Positions 17,492 to 24,935 of a stretch of DNA of 35,655 nt are shown here, piece after piece. How positions within the stretch are numbered: the stretch's first letter is position 1; each line of letters starts with the position of its first letter. Source of the DNA: an uncultured Bacteroidota bacterium (GTDB lineage: Bacteria; Bacteroidota; Bacteroidia; Bacteroidales; 4484-276); the NCBI GenBank assembly GCA_903944895.1, contig CAJATL010000360.1, positions 1 through 35,655 of the forward strand, in the 5' to 3' direction. Both the position numbers and the translations under genes were made by a program. The notes under the pieces were generated by a model, which had not been told where the DNA came from, ran no database searches, and saw nothing but the letters and a program-made list of their open reading frames with translations.

Positions 17492-19039
17492 TTAAAACGG
17501 GGGAATTCCGTGTTTTTTACTTGGATGAATTTCGGTCTTATTGCTCGAAATTTCAAGCGCATGACACAGGAAATGCCTTGTTTCGGAAGGTTCGATAACT
17601 GCATCAATATAACCGTAAGCGGCTGCTACGTATGGATTAGCAAACTTTTTCTTGTATTCTTTAATTTTCTGCTTTCTTACTTCATCAGGATTTTCGGCAG
17701 TAGTAATTTCCTTTCGGAAGATAATATTTGCAGCGCCTTCTGGCCCCATAACAGCAATTTCGGCAGTTGGCCATGCAAAAACAAAATCGGCGCGAAGGTG
17801 GTGGGAGCACATGGCGATGTATCCGCCGCCGTATGCTTTACGCATGATGAGGGTAATTTTTGGAACTGTTGCTTCGGAATAGGCATATAGAATTTTTGCT
17901 CCATGACGGATTACACCGGCATGTTCCTGCTCAACACCTGGTAAATATCCCGGAAGGTCAACCAATGTGCAAAGCGGAATGTTGAAAGCATCGCAATACC
18001 TGATAAAACGGGCGGCTTTGTCGGATGAATCAACATCGAGAACTCCGGCAAGTACAAGTGGCTGATTAGCCACAAAACCGATAGTCTGTCCTTCGAGCCT
18101 GGCAAAACCAATGACAATATTTGCTGCAAACAATGCCTGAATTTCAAAAAATTCTGAATCATCAACAATCGCTTTAATCACGTCCCTGACATCGTAAGGC
18201 TGTTTTGAATCGGGAGGAATGATATCATCAATTTTGTATTTCCGGCTTTTGGGCATTTTCTTCGGGAAGGAATCTGCCTTTTTAACATTATTCCATGGGA
18301 TAAAACTCACCAGTTGCTTAATCTGATCGAAGCATTCCTGCTCGCTTTCGGCAAAGAAATGAGCATTTCCGGTAATTTCGGCATGTACCCTGGCACCACC
18401 GAGTTCTTCCATCGAAATTTCTTCGCCCAGAACGGTTTTAATAACTTCCGGGCCGGTGATGAACATTTTGGAAATCTTATCAACCACAAATACAAAATCG
18501 GTTAATGCTGGTGAATACACCGCACCTCCGGCACAAGGGCCGAGAATTACCGAAATCTGCGGAATTACTCCTGAAGCCAGGGTATTGCGGTAAAATATTT
18601 CACCATAACCTGCCAGCGAGTTCACCCCTTCCTGAATCCGGGCGCCTCCCGAGTCGTTAATCCCGATCAATGGCACCTTTAACTTTAGGGCGTGATCCAT
18701 GATCTTGGTTATTTTCTTAGCGTGCATGTATCCCAGCGAACCGCCTGCTACCGTAAAATCCTGAGCATAAATACACACAGGATGCCCGCTGATATTACCG
18801 GTTCCGGTGATTACTCCATCTCCCGGCAAGTACTTTTTATCCATATCGAAATCCTTGGCAGCATGCTCAACAAACAAATCGTATTCGTGGAAGGATTTTG
18901 GATCGAGAAGTGAGATTATTCGTTCGCGGGCGGTAAGTTTACCTGTTGCTTTTTGCTTTTCGATAGCATCAACTCCGCCTCCTGATAACGCATCGCGCAT
19001 TCTGCGTTTGAGGTCAGTGGTTTTAGATTTTATTGACAT
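17492..19039 (-). CDS. Acyl-CoA carboxylase beta subunit (propionyl-/methylmalonyl-CoA carboxyltransferase type)
   Basis: A 515-residue carboxyltransferase with two crotonase-like halves. Marks include KLTARERIISLLDPKSF near the N-terminus, GGSLGYMHAKKITK, GINDSGGARIQEGVNSLAGYG and GPCAGGAVYSPAL in the N-half (acyl-CoA binding), and VDLPGYLPGVEQEHAG, RKAYGGGYIAM and WPTAEIAVMGPEGAANI in the C-half (biotin binding). This pattern fits PccB or methylmalonyl-CoA decarboxylase alpha (MmdA), which cannot be told apart by eye. The biotin protein follows by 30 bp. There is no membrane decarboxylase beta subunit or OadG-like gene nearby, which slightly favours a carboxylase. Confidence 0.92.
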   Translation of the reverse strand: MSIKSKTTDLKRRMRDALSGGGVDAIEKQKATGKLTARERIISLLDPKSFHEYDLFVEHAAKDFDMDKKYLPGDGVITGTGNISGHPVCIYAQDFTVAGGSLGYMHAKKITKIMDHALKLKVPLIGINDSGGARIQEGVNSLAGYGEIFYRNTLASGVIPQISVILGPCAGGAVYSPALTDFVFVVDKISKMFITGPEVIKTVLGEEISMEELGGARVHAEITGNAHFFAESEQECFDQIKQLVSFIPWNNVKKADSFPKKMPKSRKYKIDDIIPPDSKQPYDVRDVIKAIVDDSEFFEIQALFAANIVIGFARLEGQTIGFVANQPLVLAGVLDVDSSDKAARFIRYCDAFNIPLCTLVDLPGYLPGVEQEHAGVIRHGAKILYAYSEATVPKITLIMRKAYGGGYIAMCSHHLRADFVFAWPTAEIAVMGPEGAANIIFRKEITTAENPDEVRKQKIKEYKKKFANPYVAAAYGYIDAVIEPSETRHFLCHALEISSNKTEIHPSKKHGIPPF

Positions 19040-19092
19040 AATGTAAAAATTTCGATACCTCTAATATTTAAATTTGTTGATAAAAAATCGTG

Positions 19093-19100
19093 CAAAAGTA
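19093..19100 (-). promoter_or_regulatory. Candidate -7 box for the carboxylase beta/BCCP operon
   Basis: The minus strand reads TACTTTTG (TAnnTTTG), 53 nt before the ATG at 19039. No good -33 TTG at 19-21 bp is seen, so the assignment is tentative. Confidence 0.4.
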
Positions 19101-19402
19101 CTTTAATTATTAAAACCAACTTTCGTGAAAACAAGAAGATATAGTTGCCTAAGTGACAACAAATTGAAACTTTTCATCATAAAACAACTGACTCTATCTT
19201 TCGAATTTCCCCCAAAATGATCGGCATAGTCATAAATTCTTCCTGAACAAAAGTAAAAAAAAACAATCAATGCCCATTTTTAATGAAAACCTTTTAAGGT
19301 TTGTTAAGTAATTTTTGCATGATAAAACGGACAAAGAAGAAATGAATTATCGTAGTTTCTGAGGTATCTCTTTGAAAATCCCTCCATTCTGCAACAAATC
19401 TT

Positions 19403-19410
19403 TATCTTTG
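19403..19410 (+). promoter_or_regulatory. Candidate -7 box for the first T9SS cargo gene
   Basis: TATCTTTG matches TAnnTTTG, 35 nt before the ATG at 19446. The nearest TTTG upstream (19371-19374) is 28 bp away, too far for a standard -33 box. Confidence 0.45.
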
Positions 19411-19445
19411 CGCATTTTTAATTCAAAATTTAATACCATTTGATA

Positions 19446-21146
19446 ATGAAAATTATGAGACATTTTTTTCTATTCTTTCTGTTTTCTATTTCGTTCACCA
19501 TGCTATCCGGCCAAACGCAAAGGCTGATTCTGATCGAAGAAGCAACAAATGCATCATGTGGGCCATGTGCAGCTCAAAATCCAGCCTTTGATTTGCTCCT
19601 GAATCAAAACCGCGATAAACTCACTGCTATAAAATATCATTGGTATTTTCCAGGCTATGATCCAATGCACAATCACAACACGGTCGAAAATCTTGCAAGG
19701 GTTGCCTATTATGGAATAAACGGCGTCCCAACAGCGATGATTGATGGAGTTATCGAAAACCGCTCGGGTTTCGGTTATCCCGGATCTCCGGCTGGATACA
19801 ACCAAACGATCATTAACGAATATGCTGCCGTTACTTCTCCCTTCGAGATCGACATGTTTCACAGGCTATCGGTAAACGAAGATTCCATTTTTGTTACCAT
19901 GCGGATCAGGGCTGCCGAAAATGTTTCGGGTTCGTTTAAAGCACAGATTGTTGTTATCGAAAAACATATCAATTTTGCCACTCCACCAGGCTCAAATGGT
20001 GAAAAGAATTTTTCGGATGTGATGAAAAAAATGCTTCCTGATCATCTCGGCACAAATCTCCCAAATTCATGGCAAAGTGGCGATTACATGATTATTACCC
20101 ATTCATGGAAACTCCAGAATATTTATAATATGGATGAACTTGGTGTTGTGGGATTTATTCAAAACACCATTAATAAAAGTATTAAACAAGCTGCAAACAG
20201 CAGTATCGAAATGTTTGCCCCTTATTATGATACCGACGCTTCGCTTACCAAAATATCAAACCTGAGCGAGACCAACTGCATGGGCAAAATAATACCAAAG
20301 GTCGTTCTGGCAAATTTTGGACAGAATCCACTCACTTCCGTTGATATTATTTATCATGTAAATGGTCAGAATCCTGAAAATTACTCCTGGACAGGCAATC
20401 TCACTTACCTGGCTTCTGAGGAAATCACCTTGCCTGAGATCAGTTTTTCGGTAAATGCTGCCAACGAAGCAGTGGTTTATTTATTAAACCCAAATGGTAC
20501 TACTGACCAATTCCTTCAAAACGACACCATCTCAAAAACATTTAATGCAGCAGTTGTTACGCCTAACGCGGTTAAACTCATGTTAAAATTGGATACTAAT
20601 CCTCAGGAAACGACCTGGGAAATTACCAATTCTGCAGGTAGTATTCTTTTTTCGGGCGGACCTTACACCCAGTCAGGAGCCTTAATTCAGGAAACTTTCG
20701 TTTTTGAAGAATCAGACTGCCATATTTTTACAATTCACGACTCCGGAAACAATGGCCTTGCAATTCCCGGATTTTTTGCACTTTTTTATGGTGGAAACAT
20801 CCAGATTATTTCGGGCACCAGCTTTGGCAGCATGGCATTCTCCCAATTTGATGTTGATGCAACCGTTGCTGTTGAAGAATTTGAGAAACCTGTCGAAATT
20901 TCGGTTTACCCAAATCCTGTGATTAACCAGGGCTTCGTATCATTTTCGTTGCTCGAAAGCAAATCTGTGACCATCGAAATTTTTAATTCGGTTGGGCAGT
21001 TGATCAATAAAACCGATAAAGGAATGATGAATCCAGGCATTTATGATTTCGAGCTTGCCACCAAAGGCCTGGATAAAGGGGTTTATTTTGTAAAAGTCAA
21101 CATTGGTCAGGATCAGATCACTGAGAAATTTACAGTAATTAATTAG
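19446..21146 (+). CDS. T9SS-exported thioredoxin-like (Omp28-related type) protein, CGPC motif
   Basis: A protein of 566 residues, starting at the ATG at 19446; an in-frame TTG at 19440 is a less likely start and an ATG at 19455 is possible. It has a signal peptide (FFLFFLFSISFTMLSGQ), then a thioredoxin-like domain with CGPC at C38/C41 and a cis-proline-type NGVPTAMIDG stretch about 70 residues later, as in Omp28-related surface proteins. A middle beta-rich region follows, then a module with TNPQETTWEI and FSGGPYTQ, and a T9SS type A sorting domain in the last 80 residues (SVYPNPVINQ to FTVIN). The protein should cross the outer membrane and be surface-anchored or released. Its redox role or substrate is unknown. 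The next gene is a paralogue. Confidence 0.85.
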   Translation: MKIMRHFFLFFLFSISFTMLSGQTQRLILIEEATNASCGPCAAQNPAFDLLLNQNRDKLTAIKYHWYFPGYDPMHNHNTVENLARVAYYGINGVPTAMIDGVIENRSGFGYPGSPAGYNQTIINEYAAVTSPFEIDMFHRLSVNEDSIFVTMRIRAAENVSGSFKAQIVVIEKHINFATPPGSNGEKNFSDVMKKMLPDHLGTNLPNSWQSGDYMIITHSWKLQNIYNMDELGVVGFIQNTINKSIKQAANSSIEMFAPYYDTDASLTKISNLSETNCMGKIIPKVVLANFGQNPLTSVDIIYHVNGQNPENYSWTGNLTYLASEEITLPEISFSVNAANEAVVYLLNPNGTTDQFLQNDTISKTFNAAVVTPNAVKLMLKLDTNPQETTWEITNSAGSILFSGGPYTQSGALIQETFVFEESDCHIFTIHDSGNNGLAIPGFFALFYGGNIQIISGTSFGSMAFSQFDVDATVAVEEFEKPVEISVYPNPVINQGFVSFSLLESKSVTIEIFNSVGQLINKTDKGMMNPGIYDFELATKGLDKGVYFVKVNIGQDQITEKFTVIN

Positions 21147-21168
21147 GCAACTTTTAAAGATTTTGAAG

Positions 21169-21203
21169 TCTGCTAAATAATGCATTAAGAGCGGATTTTT
21201 TTT
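21169..21203 (+). terminator. Likely terminator after the first T9SS gene
   Basis: TCTGCT (21169-21174) can pair with AGCGGA (21190-21195), one G-U pair, with the palindrome TAATGCATTA in the loop, followed by eight T. It lies 23 bp after the stop codon and separates the two paralogues. Confidence 0.5.
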
Positions 21204-21344
21204 GGCAAATTTTTAAATAAATCACTTTAAAAAATATTTTACTAAATTCGCCAACTTATTAAAGTTTTTTATTTATTCGGCTTATTTTTCATAAATCAAA
21301 ACATAATCAAATCATTACATTCATTAAACACACATCGAAAATCT

Positions 21345-23495
21345 ATGAAAAAAGTTACTTTTCTGTTCATGAGTTTGTTTTTCTTCGTTGCATTTTTAAA
21401 TGCTCAACAGCTCAACCGCGATCAGGTTCCACGCGATAAAGTTGTTTTTGAAATCTTTACCGGCGTTAACTGCCCATACTGCCCTGCAGCCGCAAATGGT
21501 GCAGCTACCATGCTTGAGAATGGCCTTGAAGTTGCCGTTGCAAAGTATCATACCAGTGCTTTCAGCATTCCTTTATTTTATACTGCCGAAACCAATGCAC
21601 GTGCACCCTATTACAGTATTAGCAGCTATCCAACCACAAAAGTTGACGGAATACTTACACAGGTTGGCGGAGGTGGATCAAGCGCATCAAACTATAGCGC
21701 TTACTTGCCGCTCTATAACCAACGCATTGCCATTTTGAGTGATTTCACCATTAACCTTTCGTATGCCCTGGTTAGCGGAAACAACTACGAAGCAACTGTA
21801 GTAGTAACAAAAGTTGGCACCTCCTCGGCTACCAACCTCAAACTTCGCGTTTTATTAACCGAAACTGCTATTCCTTACAACTGGCAGGGAATGTCGGTGC
21901 TTAATAATGTGGTACGTGATATGATGCCTGACCAAAACGGAACTGTATTAAATTTCACAAGTGGAAACTCACAAACTATTGTTCTTCCTTTTACACTTGG
22001 GGCTACCTGGGTTAAAGAAAACTGCGAACTGATTGCTTTTGTGCAAAATGATACCGGCAAAGAAATTCTTCAGGGAACAAAAAAAACAATGAATACTCCT
22101 TTGTTTGACCTTGATGCCGAACTTCTGGAAGTTCATAATCTTCCGGTACAATTAAGTGTTGGCGCACTTTCTCCAGAAATTACGATTAAAAATAAAGGCG
22201 CTCAGATATTAACTTCATGTAACATCAATTTTACAGTTAATGACGAATTGGTTTACTCCTATCCATGGACCGGATCGCTGAGTTATACTGACAAAAGCAT
22301 GTTTAAAGTTCCTGAATTTACATTCCCGTTAAAAAACACCAACAATGTTGTTGTTTCCTTGTCCGATCCAAATGGCAATGTTGATAATAATCCTTCAAAC
22401 GACACCCAGGCATTTGATGCAGTTTATCCTGAAGTTGTACAAACGATGCTTGTCCTCATCTTTAAAACAGATAATAACCCACAGGAAACTACCTATCAAC
22501 TTGTAGATGCAACAGGTACTGTAATCGAATCAGGCGGCCCGTTTACCCAGCCTAACCTTCAGATGAAAGATACGATGTATTTAACCGGAACAGGTGCCCA
22601 TCGTTTTATCTGGAATGATGCCGGCGGCAACGGAATTACCGGTTTTTATACTTTGAGAGCCAAAATCAACACCACCATGACAACCATTGGTGCCAACGGA
22701 ACTTTTGCTTATCAGGAAGTTACCGATATGATTGGTTACACCATGTCGAATTTCGGAGCCGAAACCAATGTTTCCTGCGATGGATTTACCACTGCTTTTA
22801 ATGATTATTCAGCACCTAACATCACTTCATGGCAATGGACTTTCGAAGGTGGCAGTCCTGCAACTTCAACAGCTCAAAACCCAAGTGTTACGTTTGCCAA
22901 TGCAGGCGCTTATGATGTATCGCTGACCGTTTCTAACGGAACCAACAGCAATACTTTTACCCGTGCTGATTACATCAATGTTCTTGGTGCCCCACAGATT
23001 AACTTCGCGTCAATACCAGATATGTGCACTTACTGGCCAGCGCAGGAACTTACACAGGCAACACCTACCGGTGGCGAATACTCAGGCCCGGGCGTCGTTG
23101 ACGGATGGTTTTATCCCGAAACTGCCGGTGTAGGAACACACACAATTACTTACACCTATCAGGATGAAATTGGTTGTGAAAATTCTTCTACCCAGCCGGT
23201 TTATGTTGATAATTGCACAGGAATTACCGAATTATCAGGCAAAGGCATCCAGGTTTATCCAAATCCTTTAACCGAAAATTCGACACTTTCATTCTATCTT
23301 TCAAATCCGGAAACTGTAAATATTTCGGTATTTAACAATTTGGGTATGGAAGTTATAAAGATTGCCAACCAGCAGTTACAATCAGGAATTCAGAACATCA
23401 ACCTGAATGTTACTTCGCTCGAAAACGGCATTTATTTTATCCGTATTCAGGCTGGAAGCGACATCCAAACCAAAAAAGTTACGGTTGTAAAATAA
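21345..23495 (+). CDS. T9SS-exported thioredoxin-like protein with PKD domain, CPYC motif
   Basis: A 716-residue secreted protein. Signal peptide: MKKVTFLFMSLFFFVAFLNAQ. The thioredoxin-like domain has CPYC at C43/C46 and a YPTTKVDG cis-proline region. Then come a beta-rich region with Omp28-like features, a module starting at DNNPQETTYQ with SGGPFTQ (about 370-465), a PKD domain (about 480-550; SWQWTFEGGSPATS, then AGAYDVSLTVSNG), and a T9SS type A sorting domain in the last 80 residues (QVYPNPLTENS to KVTVVK). It is a paralogue of the preceding gene with the PKD domain added and a glutaredoxin-style CPYC instead of CGPC. It is expected on the cell surface. Substrate unknown. A 198-bp gap with a terminator suggests a separate transcript. 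Confidence 0.85.
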   Translation: MKKVTFLFMSLFFFVAFLNAQQLNRDQVPRDKVVFEIFTGVNCPYCPAAANGAATMLENGLEVAVAKYHTSAFSIPLFYTAETNARAPYYSISSYPTTKVDGILTQVGGGGSSASNYSAYLPLYNQRIAILSDFTINLSYALVSGNNYEATVVVTKVGTSSATNLKLRVLLTETAIPYNWQGMSVLNNVVRDMMPDQNGTVLNFTSGNSQTIVLPFTLGATWVKENCELIAFVQNDTGKEILQGTKKTMNTPLFDLDAELLEVHNLPVQLSVGALSPEITIKNKGAQILTSCNINFTVNDELVYSYPWTGSLSYTDKSMFKVPEFTFPLKNTNNVVVSLSDPNGNVDNNPSNDTQAFDAVYPEVVQTMLVLIFKTDNNPQETTYQLVDATGTVIESGGPFTQPNLQMKDTMYLTGTGAHRFIWNDAGGNGITGFYTLRAKINTTMTTIGANGTFAYQEVTDMIGYTMSNFGAETNVSCDGFTTAFNDYSAPNITSWQWTFEGGSPATSTAQNPSVTFANAGAYDVSLTVSNGTNSNTFTRADYINVLGAPQINFASIPDMCTYWPAQELTQATPTGGEYSGPGVVDGWFYPETAGVGTHTITYTYQDEIGCENSSTQPVYVDNCTGITELSGKGIQVYPNPLTENSTLSFYLSNPETVNISVFNNLGMEVIKIANQQLQSGIQNINLNVTSLENGIYFIRIQAGSDIQTKKVTVVK

Positions 23496-23516
23496 CCACT
23501 TTTCATAAGATTTGTA

Positions 23517-23551
23517 AAGCCATTTGCTGTAAAAAGCAGATGGCTTTTTTT
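23517..23551 (+). terminator. Rho-independent terminator after the second T9SS gene
   Basis: A 12-bp stem (AAGCCATTTGCT with AGCAGATGGCTT, one G-U pair) with a 6-nt loop, running into a T-tract, 21 bp after the stop codon. Confidence 0.8.
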
Positions 23552-23629
23552 ATGCCCCGACTTTCCCGGCCAATCTGTCAGAAAATACCTTTGGCTTGAT
23601 TTTGGCCAATCCGGCCTAAATTTTACCAG

Positions 23630-24652
23630 ATGGAAAATACCGAAAACACCCAAAATATTCCTGAATCACTCATTCATATTAAAAATGATGATTCAGACCT
23701 TCTCGACGCTTATTCAAAAACCGTGATTGATGTTGTTAAAAAAGCATCAAACGCAGTGGTTCATATCAGCGTAAAGCGCAGCGGCCATCCTCAAAAACAA
23801 AACCAGCAAAATCAAAAAACTGATCCTCTGGCCACTGGTTCAGGTTTCCTCATTTCGTCGGATGGTTATGTTGTAACGAACCATCATGTTATCGAAAATG
23901 CTGTCGAAATCCTTGTTACTACCCATGAAGGTATCGAAAATAAAGCCGAATTGATTGGGCATGACGCTGCCACCGATCTTGCCGTTTTAAAGATATTTAA
24001 CGGCCGTTTTCACCCGGTTTCTTTTGCCGATTCGGATAAACTCCAGGCAGGCCAGTTGGCCATCGCCATCGGGAATCCGTTTGGGTTTCAGCACACGGTA
24101 ACGGCAGGTGTGGTGAGTGCGCTTGGACGAACCTTGCGAACTCAATCGGGCAGGCTGATTGATGATGTTATCCAGACCGATGCGGCCCTGAATCCCGGGA
24201 ATTCCGGTGGCCCGCTGATGGATTCGTCGGGCCGCGTAATTGGGGTTAATACTGCTGTAATCAGGATGGCGCAGGGCTTGTGTTTTGCGGTTTCCTCGAA
24301 CCTTGCCCAGTTTATTACCAGCAAAATCATCACCGAAGGCAAGGTAAAAAGGGCATTTCTTGGTATCGTTGGCCAAACCATCAACCTCACCGCAAGGATG
24401 GTTTCGTACAATAAACTCGAAAAACCAACCGGTGTTTATGTTACCGAAATCGTTTCTACCGGAAAATCTTACAATTCCGAATTATTTGCAGGCGATATTA
24501 TTATTGGATTTAATGATAAACCTGTCGGCTCAATTGACGATCTCCATAAATTACTTGATGAAAAAACGATTGGACTAAGGCTGCAAATGACAGTTCTGCG
24601 CGGCGGGATTGCTACAAATATCACGGTGATTCCTGCGGAGATGAACGTTTAA
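23630..24652 (+). CDS. HtrA/DegP-like S1C serine protease with one PDZ domain, no signal peptide
   Basis: A 340-residue trypsin-like protease. The catalytic triad is visible as H86 (TNHHVI), D116 (TDLAVL) and S192 (NPGNSGGPL). A single PDZ domain follows (about 245-335; GVYVTEIVSTGKSYN, then GDIIIGFNDKPVGS). HtrA proteins normally act in the periplasm or at the membrane, but here the N-terminus (MENTENTQNIPESLIHI) is polar with no signal peptide or membrane helix. No upstream in-frame start adding one is visible. It may be a cytoplasmic quality-control protease or leave by an unknown route. The start is the ATG at 23630, 134 bp after the previous stop. Confidence 0.88.
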   Translation: MENTENTQNIPESLIHIKNDDSDLLDAYSKTVIDVVKKASNAVVHISVKRSGHPQKQNQQNQKTDPLATGSGFLISSDGYVVTNHHVIENAVEILVTTHEGIENKAELIGHDAATDLAVLKIFNGRFHPVSFADSDKLQAGQLAIAIGNPFGFQHTVTAGVVSALGRTLRTQSGRLIDDVIQTDAALNPGNSGGPLMDSSGRVIGVNTAVIRMAQGLCFAVSSNLAQFITSKIITEGKVKRAFLGIVGQTINLTARMVSYNKLEKPTGVYVTEIVSTGKSYNSELFAGDIIIGFNDKPVGSIDDLHKLLDEKTIGLRLQMTVLRGGIATNITVIPAEMNV

Positions 24653-24693
24653 CTAATCGTATCATGAGTCCAGTATAGAAACTGGTTGATTTT

Positions 24694-24782
24694 GGGCTAA
24701 AGCCCGGTAACTGCCTGGTTTTCAATTGCCCCGACCTTAAGGTCGGGGCAATTGATGTCCATGATATTCAGGGCTTTAGCCC
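24694..24782. repeat. Nested palindromic element (REP-like) between the HtrA-like and GH36 genes
   Basis: GGGCTAAAGCCC (24694-24705) and its reverse complement GGGCTTTAGCCC (24771-24782) flank a perfect 32-bp palindrome at 24723-24754 centred on GACCTTAAGGTC. The whole can form a cruciform or long hairpin. It follows the protease stop by about 40 bp and is followed by a T-rich run, so it may also end transcription. Its form suggests a dispersed genomic repeat. Confidence 0.8.
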
Positions 24783-24935
24783 CATTTTTTTAATTTTTGA
24801 TGTCTTTTTAGACCAGACACTATCATGTTTTCGAAATGTTTTGCTGATATTTTCCGAAATCACCAATCCGACATTTTAATATCCCACTTTTGCAAAAATC
24901 ATTTACTTTGCTGGCAGTTTACCAATTCTTTTGAT

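Larger units (their letters stand above)
19040..19445. other. Divergent intergenic region between the carboxylase and the first T9SS protein gene
   Basis: 406 bp, AT-rich, without a convincing gene. It holds candidate -7 boxes for both sides, listed separately. A second minus-strand TACTTTTG occurs at 19248-19255, without a matching -33. A short inverted repeat near 19285-19301 (AAACCTT, AAGGTTT) has only a 2-nt loop and no T-run in a useful place. I see no RNA-like structure of note. Confidence 0.6.

Noticed and set aside
19285-19301. Terminator at the AAACCTT/AAGGTTT inverted repeat
   Set aside because: The loop is only 2 nt, there is no T-run and no gene ends there.
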